Source: Dipylidium caninum
Taxonomy: Eukaryota; Platyhelminthes; Cestoda; Cyclophyllidea; Dipylidiidae
Assembly: GCA_017562135.1 (NCBI GenBank)
Contig: QEYB01001208.1
Location: 868,001-932,000 of the forward strand
Length of the DNA stretch: 64,000 bases
Reading direction: 5' to 3'
The notes beneath the pieces are model-generated. The model ran no database searches. It saw nothing but the letters and a program-made list of their open reading frames with translations, and had not been told where the DNA came from. This document shows positions 1 to 11,700 of this stretch, in pieces. Positions within the stretch are counted from its first letter, which is position 1; each line of letters begins with the position of its first letter. A program made the translations under genes and the position numbers.

Positions 1-677
1 TTCATTGGTTCGGGATTTTAGCTCTCTCCAACAAATCAACTTTTGTAGATGTTAAAAAATGTTGAGCGCACATTTGCAAATGATTTCATGATTCTATCTA
101 TTACTGTTTGCTATTTTTTGTAACCTAGATAAATTCAGGACCTATTCTTAAAATCTGTTTTTAGTTAGTGAATTTAATCCAATAAGGTGAAGTTCCTTTT
201 CGAGGTCTTACCTTAATAACCTATCAAATTTTGTATTCGTGTTTTGTGGAAATTTAATCTGGGTTCACTCCTACTTCGACCACACTCCAATCTTGGCTAT
301 ATTTGCAACCATTATTGAACTCCTCACAATGTAGTTGACAAACTTCTAAGGATGGCACTTAAATCCTACGCTGGTAAATAACCCTTCTCGCTGCGCGTGG
401 TTGACTTCCTTATGCGACGGGCCGGAAAACATTTTACTTGCACTTGTTTAGTAATGTGATAGTCAAATGCTTTTACTATATACTACGTTTAACATAATTT
501 ACTTAACTCCGATTAATAGTCCATTCTATACAAAACTTAGAATGAGAAAGCACCGTTTGGTCTAACATCAGTGGTACTGCGTATCTAGTTTTGAGTCGCA
601 CCGAAGTGTCCCAGTCTCCTCTTCATTTACTTTGGAGCCAAAAGTGTTGTTTCTTTCGATTTTTTTTCCATGTTTAG
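1..677. other. Intron or upstream sequence of the V-ATPase a-subunit gene
   Basis: No exon was recognised here. The first supported V-ATPase exon opens at 678 after a T-rich tract ending TTTAG and begins inside a codon, so the gene must continue 5'. The preceding conserved membrane segment of the a subunit was looked for in all three forward frames and not seen. This stretch is therefore most simply intron, and the 5' exons lie outside the window. Confidence 0.6.
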
Positions 678-2812
678 ATTCTTTAAAAAATCCCTCTCGA
701 TCTACTGTGATCTAATTCCTGAAGTTCTCTTCATGCTCTCCATCTTTGGCTATCTTGTTTTCACAATCTTCTACAAATGGGTTGTTTTCGACTCTAGCGA
801 TGCCGACACGGCTCCAAGTCTACTTATTTGTGAGTCATTCTCTCCTGCCTAATAAATCTGCTCATAGTTGTTCAATTTTTCTTATATATGTATCATGGTA
901 AAGTTTTTATGTCGTTCATTGGGTAGAAGTTTTTATTATCGCCTTTTAGCTCTTATAAACATGATGAAATTTAGTTACAAAAAGAATGACACCACTCAAT
1001 TTCTCTATACCGGTCAGGTACGTCGTTATAAATCAACTGGGCTTATAAACTTGAATTTCATTTTTATTTTCTTTGCTGATCAAAAGCATCCTAACCGCCT
1101 TGTTTTCTCTGCATGCTTGCTTTGTTTATCGCTTCACCCTTATCCCACCTTAATTGTGCATTTCGCCGTTTTTCTTGATTCATAAAATGAGCCTCAAAGG
1201 TGGCTATAATGAGGTCGGTTACTTCACTTATCCCCTGATTTTCATCACTTAGGATTATTCATTGCTCCAATTTAAGGGGATTATGCTTTCTTTACTCTAA
1301 TTTTGTCATCATCTTAGGTAAATAACTTTCTTTTGCATTCTTTAACGCATCTTACTTATTGATATTGTCTACCGAAGAAAATCACTTAAAAATGATTGTT
1401 TCTATGTGCAGCCACTAGTCCAAAGCATCTTGGTGGTGCTTGCCGTGCTCTGTGTCCCATGGATGCTTTTAGCGAAACCCCTCATCCTTCGTCATCGTCA
1501 AAAGGTTCGTCAGACTATGTTGTCTTTATTTTTATGGCACCACCTCCCCATCTACAACCAATTGTGGTAAGTTTCTTTTAGAGCCTTGTCATTGTCGTTT
1601 TGAGTTCCTATGATCAGTCGTGAAATTTTGCTGGCAAAAGTTGATAGTCTGCTAGCCAATGTGGGTTCCGAAAGGCCTATCATCTGAGAACACTTTGTGT
1701 GGAACTTTGTAGATGTTTATGAGTCGTACTGCTGGATTCGTGGGGGGGAGGGGAACGACCGATTTGGAGGCAGAGGCCGGAAATGGGGTTTCTTTGCAAT
1801 TTCGGAATAAGACCTCGTCAAGTCCTGGGATTCCACAAGCAGCTATCGGTGAAGGCTCACCTGATGGCGACGGGCATGATGAACCTACTGAGGTAGATAA
1901 TTACTTCTTGGGGGGTTGGATATATGCCTTTCCCTAATCGCTATGCTATTAATTTATTGTCGTAACTCGCGAACTGGTTTTAATTTTATCAGTGTTTTTA
2001 TTATAATCCTTTTAAAACGCTTACTGTTGCAATTAATGAAGGTATTCGTAGGTACATTGTTGAATTCAGTTTAGGGGTTTCGTTAGGCTTAAGCAGTTTC
2101 TAACTGGGTTTCTTGCTCAAACGCTGATGGCCTTTCTTGTCTTATACTCTCTTTAGTTTGTCTTCAGTGAGGCGATGGTGTATCAGGCCATACACACGAT
2201 AGAATTCTGCCTCGGATGCATATCCAACACAGCCTCCTATCTACGTTTGTGGGCTCTCAGTCTTGCGCACGCTCGTAAGCGTTCTCCACCGAAACTTACA
2301 CTGTCGTTTAACAGCATGTTTTGGCTTTTGTTTGAGAATCAGTCATTTCAAAGTGAAAATTCGGATGTTGACTCAATCGGAAGAGCTGACATGCTTTTTT
2401 TCCAATTGATTTAGAATTGTCGGAGGTCCTCTGGGAAATGGTGCTAATGTATGGCATCAAGGTGGATGGCTACTACGGTGGCATTATTCTCTTCTTTTTG
2501 TTCGCTGCATGGGCCACTCTCACTGTTAGCATCCTGGTCGTGATGGAGGGTCTTTCGGCCTTCCTTCACGCTCTCCGACTTCATTGGTGAGAGTAATGTC
2601 AGCTACATACTTTTCTTCAATCTTAGGGTTTTTTCATTGATTCGCGATCGCCTCGGTTGATAGCCCATTCATCACCCACAGCCGTTTATTGGCTAGTTTG
2701 TTGACGCGCTTTCATTCTTAGGGTGGAGTTCCAAAACAAGTTCTATGAGGGTTCTGGCTACCTCTTCGAACCTTTCACTTTTGCCAGCATGGACAAGCTC
2801 TCTGCGCAATGA
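678..2812 (+). CDS. ATP6V0A: V-type proton ATPase subunit a, C-terminal 290 residues (5' partial)
   Basis: This is the membrane subunit a of the vacuolar H+-ATPase V0 sector, which forms the proton half-channels beside the c-ring. Exons read as 678-829, 950-1017, 1412-1504, 1713-1892, 2157-2274, 2415-2586 and 2722-2812. All junctions are GT..AG and the phases agree. Motifs in order are [16 protein letters not shown] (membrane helix), [71 protein letters not shown] and a C-terminus ending [12 protein letters not shown]. The essential arginine of the family (R735 in yeast Vph1) is present in [13 protein letters not shown]. Exon 1713-1892 encodes a Gly/Ser-rich, poorly conserved loop, as expected for the cytosolic loop at this point. 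The N-terminal arm and first membrane helices are outside the window. The family assignment is secure; which paralogue (a1-a4) cannot be told. Confidence 0.95.
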
Positions 2813-3600
2813 ACTTGAGATCCTTCGGTCTGATGGACACATTAGATTTGGCTTACCGTATTCTCATCCCTTTCCTCTCCGTTCACCAACAATTTTTAAA
2901 TTCTGTTCCTGACTTATTTGCCCTATTTTTCACTGGATACCTTATTACGTTCTGATTATATCCCTTTGGGTTGAATCGAACAGACGGGTTGGTGTACCAT
3001 CTTCTATCCTCTCTCGTCAATCCCGTAGTGTAAGGCGTTTTGAGCATTTGGGTTTCAGAGGCAGATATGGAGTCTCTGACAGAGGTAGTCTCATTTGCCG
3101 TGATGCCCAACCTATGGGTGGGTGGCTGGTTCACTTCGCCAAAATCTCTCTGGAGGTAGTTCCATCGTCAGTTTTAGAGACAGATCTATGTTATGTCGCT
3201 GTCTACGAGTATTCGTCGGTATTTTGCGCTGTAAATTCCCATCAATCCGCATAACTCGACCTCTTTGAAGATGTCATTCTTCAGGGTAGTACAAAAGAAG
3301 TATAACCAGGAGTGAGGATAACGGCATGTCAGCGGTGTTATTACACTCCGTCGTTTCAAAGATGCGATATGCTTCGCGTGGCGGACTCACCATTTTTTGT
3401 TTTCTCGGCTACGGCAACGTTGGCACTACAGTTCTTTTAGGGAGTTGGAATTGCGATTGCCCTGGGATGGCTGTCTGTCTCAGCATAAGTAACAAGGAAA
3501 GCGAGCAGTGCTGGAAGGCGGACAGCATCGCTCAGCAGCAAGGATGCTCTTCGCTTCGAAGTTCCCCTAAATTTTACCAAACGGTCTTCTGTTTTCGAGG

Positions 3601-3606
3601 AATAAA
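3601..3606 (+). terminator. Possible polyadenylation signal for the V-ATPase gene
   Basis: This is the first AATAAA I see downstream of the V-ATPase stop codon, about 790 nt after it. That would imply a long 3' UTR. A noncanonical earlier signal is equally possible. Confidence 0.25.
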
Positions 3607-4849
3607 GAAGGACGAATCAGACAAATACGGGGTTGCGTCATGTTAAACCAAGGCCCTTGCACCCTCATGAAGATGCTTGTGGCGAAGCCGTGCGAGCTCT
3701 GTATCCGCGTTCTGCCTCGCATCGAGACTTCTGCAGACCAACGCCGACGGTTCTCCGCCCGATCTCAAAGTGCGTTCAGATGTAGAGCGGAGGTGTGGGT
3801 CACCCAGGGGAGGTCGAGTTCATGTTGACAGACTGAAGCGAATATTCGGAGTGGTTGAAATAGCGAAATTCGCGCTGATAAACGACGATTCTCAAAGGAG
3901 AGCGTATCCCACACCTTTTCGCGAATTTATTTGTGAAATTTTAAACTATGATTTATAATCGTATAAATATCTTATCTGCTCCTTCCTATTATTTACGAAT
4001 AAATCTGTTCTACTAATTCCATGTGTTTTTTTGCGTGGATTTTCAACTTTCAAGGGTTTAAAACCAAAATGGACATAAGGCATGAAATTTTGAATAAATG
4101 CGCTCATTGAGACTGCCGAAAGCTCATTTCGGTGAATGGAAGGACCCAGTCCAATGATGGTTGGTGTTATGATTGACTTCTTGTTGGAATTAATCACTTA
4201 CTTACCAATGCGTGATGCAGAACATTTCCCAAATAAGGTAAAACTATGCGAACCCGGGGACGAGGTTCATGGTCCGTTCAAGTCTCGGTTAGGCTAGTCT
4301 CATTCTACTGAAATTATGCTATGATGCGTGGTAGTAAACGGGCTACTTAACATATCGATAAGACGGTTTTTAATTGTTACACCTCTACAAACATTAGAAC
4401 AATCTTTTCGTAATAAGGTGGATGATTTGCCACTGTTGGAGCGGACTGTGGCTTCCCAACTGCTCTTAAGGGATTCAAACAATAGCGCTTGGAAGCTACT
4501 GAATGAGCAGGAGAACAGTTAAGAATGCCACCCCTTTTGTAAGGTTCTTGGCAAGTGAGACTGGCGTCAAAGTTTAATGTCCAAACGCTCAGTTCGTGAG
4601 TTTACTTGTCGCCTTACAGGGCCCACAAGATCTACCCTTTTTACAACCCTCATGTCATTTTGCTCCAGTTGTTCTGACAGGTTACCTTTCGATAAGTTAG
4701 ACATTACCTCCTCATGCACGAAAGTAAAAACTGTTGATTAAAAAAAACATTTCTTACTTCATATTGTAAAATTTTTAATTATCTACTTAGGAGATGCAAG
4801 AACCTTCGCTTGCATCAGTAATGAATTAAGGGGATGCTTGCACACTCAC

Positions 4850-4957
4850 TGCAGAACAGCGGTTTTCATTTGTGGTCTGCGCCCTCTCAGTACCTTCGAC
4901 ACTTTCCGCCATTGCCAATGCGACCCAGCACAGCCAGACGGCAGGCCCGATGAACAT
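4850..4957 (-). CDS. Candidate first exon with a signal peptide
   Basis: The minus strand reads an ATG followed by 36 codons whose start looks like a secretion signal: MFIGPAVWLCWVALAMAES. After TGTTCTGCA comes a consensus donor GTGAGT, in phase 0. The frame is also open upstream of this ATG, so an earlier start is possible. I could not find a phase-compatible next exon below 4844, and no family is recognised. The signal-peptide look and the strong donor are seen directly; that it is a gene is inference. Confidence 0.25.
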
Positions 4958-6463
4958 GGCACGACGCGGCACACCAGCAGCGCTCGAGTGGGTTGATCTG
5001 CCTGATGGCCACCTTCCTAGTTTGTCATAGTCATTTTTGCAGTAAGGCCAAAATACATTCGACCTCAGTGGATGCGACATGTGTGTCATAATCAATGAGT
5101 TTAACTCCTAGAAGTCTCCGAAATTAGAGGCATATTTTTAAGGGTGTGCTAAGACTCCACGCCTGCGTATTTGGGGTTAGGCTATACCAGTCGAGAGGAT
5201 TGTGGTTATTACACTTTCTTCCACCACACCTTGTCGCCTGCAATCGCGAAACCTAGTGGTCGATGTTCAGGTCGTCTACAGGTCGTCTCATTTACCCGTG
5301 GACCTTTTCTCTCAGGCCGTTTAGGAGGCTTTAACGCAATGCACAGTCCAAACAGTATCAATAGCCACTCTGGTCCATCTGGGTACTCTAAGTAATATTT
5401 TGTTATATTTCACGTTAGCGAACAATTTAACAAGATTCATGCTTATGTCAGTGGACAATAAATGACTACGACACTGCGCAATGTTCGTGAATGCATGACG
5501 CATTGAGCCCTGCCTTAAGTAAAGATAAAGTTGCGTCCAAAGAAAGTCGTGTATTAGCGTTAGCGGAAGTTGGGGAAATAGGGGCGGACTTCGAAAGCGA
5601 CGCCAGTGGCAATAGGCACAAATGATGGAATGTGGATCAACGACCGCTGTGTGACAGTGGTTCCGGAGATGATTGGCATGTACCTAAGAAAGTTCCTTGT
5701 TGCATTTTCTTGTGCTTACCCCACGGAAGCATGTGAATTTAGCAAAACGAGATCGAGAGGGCCCGAAGAAACCACCACTATGCAACCAATACGAACCTGT
5801 GACCACTTGGCTTACGTAATTAACTAATCACTCCATTCCCTAGTCGAATGCAAGTAGCTGGTACGAGGCCATGTGGCAAACTGAGGAAATTGCAAAACAT
5901 CTCTCGCAGTTTGTTTATTCTTTAGAAGAGGCGGCTCAACTTGCCATTTTTTTCAATTAAATCGAGGAAACAAAGGTAATTGTTTAGCCCTAGAGGAGGT
6001 ACAGTTGCCCTCCTCACTTGAATCCGAAAATCCGCCCCAATTTGATTTATTTGGTGTGCTGATACTGTTGGTGCACAAGACCGAGGCTCGCTCAACAATG
6101 CCCACTGACCGAGTCTGTTAATGCCGGTGTGACTGTGGAGAATTACAAATTTCTTTCCCTTTGACTAACCCCGTTGCAATCAAATAGCTGGTACGCCTTC
6201 TCTGAGGACAGTTCTAGTAGAAGCACTAATAGTATTCAAAGAATCGCAGAAATTTTACGTTTAACAGGCTAAATGTTGATGCCCTTTTAATCGGGCTATG
6301 TTGAGTCGTTGGGTATGCATGTGGGTATGCATGTGAAGAGGTTTTTCTCATGTGCTGACCCGATCTGGGGGGAAAGTCTAGACAGTGTAACTGGAAATAG
6401 TTTCTCGTCTTAACACTAGCAGCCCTCTTCATCGTTAAACCTGCCCACACGAAAACTTTGCTT

Positions 6464-6545
6464 CTCCGCATCGTGTGCAAGCAGGCGACTTGCACGGATA
6501 ACTGCTCCGCATCGTGTGCAAGCAGGCGACTTGCACGGATAACTG
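6464..6545. repeat. Perfect 41-bp tandem duplication (two copies)
   Basis: The unit starting CTCCGCATCGTGTGCAAGCA occupies 6464-6504 and is repeated exactly at 6505-6545. Just upstream, 6311-6335 holds a shorter direct repeat built on GGGTATGCATGT. Two identical copies suggest a recent slippage or duplication event. Confidence 0.95.
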
Positions 6546-8274
6546 GCTCCTCTTCCATCCCAGTTCGATTTCGTCAGACAAGGCTTTTGTGTCCATGAAA
6601 ACATCGCGGACAGCGATGAGTATAGTCGCCTTCACAGACTAACCAAATTGGATTTGGGCGATTTGATTGTAGACGTCCCAAACAAAGTAACAACGCTTTG
6701 GTAATGAAATAATTGTTCTACATTTAAAGACTACAAAGCTTTGCCAAAAATTGTCCATTCCCTATAATGTAAACGTTGTTTACCTAGATATGAGGAGCGA
6801 AAAGCATTTACACCAAGCAGTCATCCAAGCGTGCGTCAATGGCGAACAGACAACTGTTGGTGAAAAGTGCCTGATTAATTAATACCCACTTCACAGTTCG
6901 TCTTCTCATACTGCGGACACCGTAAAATCTCTCGCTACACGCGACCGGATGCCCTAACGCACGCAGTGCTCCTGAAAATTTTGGAACAATGACAGTCCAA
7001 GACAGCACTTTATGAGACAGATGGCAGTTGTCATTTCCTTCATGAGTCAGCAGCTAAATGACATGCAGGAGAATTCTTTTGAATAGGAACATTCAATAAT
7101 ACATCGGTGTACCTAACTGATCTCCGACTTCTCCGGATACGCTATCTTGGCCTAAATAAGTGATAAAAACTAATACAAAATTTAGCCCTGGTGTACCACG
7201 GTGGAAGGTTACCACGTCATTTGCGTATTCCTCCCTTCAACATAGTTCCCGGAGCCCCCGTTAAGAACAAATTGAAGTTTATACACCGCGCCCCCTTCCA
7301 AGAGCCCCAGTATTTTTCGTCCATTGAGTTCATCCTGATGTCAGTTTGCTTTTCAGTTATAATGTTGCGTTCGGCGTCTCATTTGGCAGTTATAGGGGTT
7401 TTTCAAACTGACGTGAAGGTGATTTCATGATACATAATATCCCAACTCTTTGCCAGCTGCGTCTGACCAGTGTCAGATGCCAGTGTTACCTTTCTAAGTG
7501 AGAGAATTTAGCGTCAGATCGCACGGAATAGGTCAACGCTTGCAGAATGCCAGTCTTACGCACGGTCGGGGGTACTCGCTAGCCCAGACAACATTGCCAT
7601 GGAGTGTTCATGCACCGTCCAGGGCTTGGAATCTCGCATCGTCCCACTTTCCTATCAGTCGGTTTATCTTTAACTAAGCGCCATGCCCAACGATCACTAA
7701 GTGGTGCTTACACTTATTGTGACTGTGTTGTACTGTTAAAACCAGTCTAATCCCAGCGTTGTTTATTAAGACTCAGGTTATTTAGACAGTGGACCCCAAA
7801 TCGACGTAGCTGCAACATACGTGCCGACTTTATGGGTCCGCATCCCGGAAACAAGCCTCTATTCCAAAGGACGTCGGATGTGACATTTCACCACAATCGG
7901 TCCCCACTTCCCGTAGTCTAATTTGAGTAGTTGAAAGACCCATTGGAGGGGTGAGAAATATATACGACGTGACCCAAACAGGTTAATATCTGCCAACAAC
8001 AAAGTGATTTGCTCGAAAGACAGATCCCATGCAGTCTCATGGAAAAAAGAAATCGATTTCAAAAAAGGTACTTAGTTTCTCAGATTTTACTTTAAATCAC
8101 GGCACCATTTGAGGTAAAAGGAGCATATTAGACGATCGGAGGAAGGAGAGATGATAGCTGGAAAGAAGGGGAAGAGGTGGCTGATGTGATACAGCGGTTT
8201 TTATATGAGAATGGAGGACAGATGGACAATGCAACCTCTCTGCGGCCACGCACTCCGAGTTCGCGTTCGTACAT

Positions 8275-8293
8275 ACACACACACACACACACA
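8275..8293. repeat. (AC)n microsatellite
   Basis: An uninterrupted AC dinucleotide run of about 19 nt, in the presumed 3' flank of the NALF gene. Confidence 0.95.
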
Positions 8294-8722
8294 TCCAGAA
8301 AGCGGTAGTATTATGCGCTATTTGCATAAGGCGGTGGTTGAAAAATGTCTCACAGGCGGTGATTGCGTAAATCTACTATGAGATGAGAAACACAGGGGTG
8401 GAGGTATCGAGTGTATGGGGTAGAGAAAATAGAGGGAGATGAAGGGCGAGACTAGGCACATTGGATCTCTTCTTCCCCTTCGCGGTAAACGAGGAAAGAC
8501 TACGTTAAACAGTGAACTGATGAAAAAGGGCAGGAGGCGAGAAATGTCTCTCGCTCCAATACTCCCTCTCTCTCTAGTGTTTTTTTTCATGACTGCATGT
8601 AAAGGGTTAAAGTATGGTAGATATTCTCTGTACACGGTTAAACGTACGCACATATACGATATATTTACAATGGGCAAAGGGCCTCTTAGTGGATAGTTTA
8701 AGAGGGGAATGCAAGAGTGGAA

Positions 8723-11700
8723 TCAGCCAAGACGGATAGCGACGACAACAATTGCGGCGGAGACAGAAAAGAAGGCATTTTGAAGTGTGGAGACTGCGAC
8801 AGAGCTCGATTTTCGGGACGACACCCGGTCGACCAGGAGGGGTGAGCCTCCACCGCTCAGTCTCTCTGACAGCTGTTGATGCAGACAGCGTTCCGTCAAA
8901 CTGAAGTACTCCTCCTCGACCTTGCCGTTCCCATTCCCCTTGGCCTTGTCAGCCTGTCCCACGGTTGCAGCAGGAACGTCTGTGACCATGTGCTCTGCCA
9001 GGTTTATAGGTGAAGGCGAAGGGGAAGACGAAGTAAACTCGTCTAAGACCACGTCAATGAGGAGATCCTGTTCCGTAAAACAGCAGTCAAATTCACAACC
9101 GGTGTAGTAGTTGACCGAGTGTGGATTGTCTGGTGGTGCATACTGATAGTGGCTTTCTAGAGAAAAAGAAGAAACGGAGAAATTAATAACCATACTGTAT
9201 CATCACCGAGAGTAAGTGGTACTTAGGAAAAAAGAGCCTTAAATCCAATATCTTTTCATTTTAACCCCTCCAAAAGTATGTCGTTATTAAGTTTCCCAAG
9301 GCAGACTAAATAGCCTTGAATGACGATGGCGTCGGTGTGATGAAAATTTGCGTAATTGAACTCACTTCTTTATCGCTTAAAATAATAACTTTCCACATAT
9401 ACAGACTTAAATGTTAATTAATCATAAAAAGATGTGCTCCTCATTGTGATGATGCCAAATAATACTTACAGTCTCGTTTCAGAAACCCCACATCAGCGCC
9501 AGTTTGTCGTCTTAACGACCGGAACGTAAGGCACCGTTTTAAAGGAAACGGAAAAGTCCTCAATGATGAACTAACGCTGTGACAAAAATTAAGGTGGTTT
9601 CAAAACATAGGGTTTGAAAACAGACTAATGTAGCTGTCTTTTGGAATTAGCGAATGTGTTTTCGTAGTAATTATTTGCGACAGGAACGCCAAATTGGAAG
9701 ACATGGTGATAGAGGATAGAATATTGAAAAAAAAAGGCTGAGATTGTTAATTAGGTAGGAAGTTTGATAAAGAAACTTCATCAGATGTTTAAGAAAATTT
9801 CCAAAAAGTCAGTCAGTAAGGCAACAAATTTTGTTATGTTTGTGAGTCAAAGCAATTGGGATTCGAAGAAGTTATTAGTCACTTAGTGATACTCAATTGG
9901 CAAAGGAAGGAGAGGCACGGATAAGCTACCGGCAGTTCCAGAAGAAGCAAAACACATCTAATGAATAACAACTCCCTAAGTGAAATGAGAAGTTGTGTGA
10001 GAAGTGTTGTGTGCGTTTCACATACCCTGTAAAAAATTGGTTTTAAAGCAAAAACATCGAAATATTCAAGAAAAATCCAGATTCTAGTTAAGTGCTCGCT
10101 TTGAATTATCAGGCTATGTTTTGAATTAAGCGGTGAACATACGAAATGATATCGTGGTAGCAGTTGAATATGTGATGAATTCCAACATGAGCGTGTACAC
10201 GACTCTGAAAACCCATAAATTTGAATCTATTTGTGGCACTTCAATAAGGGAAAAAAAATTCAACGGGGAGTGCACATTTCGGTATAAGCGAGGGTCAACG
10301 AAGTTGATTCACTTTGGGGAAAGCATAGTTTTGCAAATAGTGGGCACAGAGGAAACCCCTCACAAAGTTGCTGCATACCATCTGTTCAATTCTGTTCAAT
10401 TAAAGAAACTACCTTTCCAATAACGATTTGATGTATTTTGTTTCGATATGCATCATAACGCATCTTCATTTTGTTTTGATACCTTCGGAAGGCAAATTTC
10501 AATATAATTCAAATGTTATTTCGAGAACCTAATTATACAAGGTAGATGCTTCCAATTTCTCCCGGAATAAATAAAGGACGGGAAATCCGTACCGTCACAA
10601 AGAAAAGTAGGTTCACCGCCGTTGGAGGTTGAGTCGGAGGGATTAAAGTAGGGGCAAAGGGTCTCCACTTGAGTACACCAAGACATGCAAGCGGGAACCT
10701 GTTCCAGGACGAAGATTCCCATCGCTGCGGCCGCCGATTTTCCCTTTTTTCCGCCGGCCAGAGGTGTCTCATCAGAGGAAGATACCACGGAGGCATTTTG
10801 CAACGGGCCAAACGATTTATTAATTGAAGCTAATCTGGCGGTGGTTTGTATTGAGCTTTGGAGGGGGGTTGTAGTGGCGGCAGAGGTGGTTTGTAACAAA
10901 ACTTCCTCTCCAACATCAAGGATGGGCAGCTTTGCTAGTGGATAGAAGATTGGGAAGGCTGTTGTACACACCCACGACCAATAGGCTTTCTGTTAAGTTA
11001 AAAAGACTTCAAATGAAAATTTCAGCAGAAATAAATGAGAATAATGATAAATACAAGCTACACATATAAAAAATGCAAAAAATGCAATATTTCGAGAACA
11101 GAAAAGATGGAATTTGAGACGCGTGTAAGCTGAACGGTATGAACGCTTGTTCAACAAGATCAACACTTCCTAAATTTTCAAATTAAGTATAATGTTCCAT
11201 CCAGACTGAAGTGCGACCTTCGTATATAAAAGGAATGTTAAAAAGAATTTAATAATCTCTACAATTTTGGCCACTGACTTCAAAATTCCGATTAAAGTAG
11301 AAATATCCCTGTGAATAAAACAAAGAAATAAAAAACAACCACAAAATTTTTCACCGCAGTTATGATGTAGCCTAGAACCATGTAGCCTCTCCGTTTCATG
11401 CCGCTTTGTTTTTATGATTATACCAACCACTGAAATTTGAAAAGACTAAGGTTTAGTCACTTTCCAACGGTTACAAATATTTAAAAAACAATCGTATGAA
11501 TTTTTAAGTATGAAGGGAGCCGTCTATCCAGAAAAAAGTGCCGACTATCATTCTATAAATTCAGACTCCAGAGAACACTAAAAAGAATGAGGTGTTCGAC
11601 AAAAACTGTCCGACTTGCAAAGTGGAGTGGTTTAGCGAGAGGGATATCGTGTTTAAAGGCAAAAAAGTACCGTGCCCAAAAATAAATACAGATTTATTAA

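Larger units (their letters stand above)
2813..8722. other. Intergenic region between convergent V-ATPase and NALF genes
   Basis: The two flanking genes point toward each other, so both 3' UTRs must lie here. A frame at 3677-3958 (+) is open and of protein-like composition but has no recognised homology and no good start. The 119-codon minus frame at 8318-8677 falls where the NALF 3' UTR should be and is probably chance. A TTTATT at 7762-7767, read on the minus strand, could be a distant NALF poly(A) signal. Two small features are listed separately: a candidate secretory exon at 4850-4957 and a 41-bp tandem duplication. Confidence 0.5.

Noticed and set aside
1505..1565. Longer version of V-ATPase exon 3 ending at GTAAGT
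   Set aside because: The extension adds residues with no counterpart in the a subunit, whereas the donor at 1505 gives the expected loop junction in phase 0.
8318..8677. 119-codon minus frame downstream of the NALF stop
   Set aside because: It lies in the expected 3' UTR, is rich in Pro/Ser/Phe from CT-rich sequence and has no homology.
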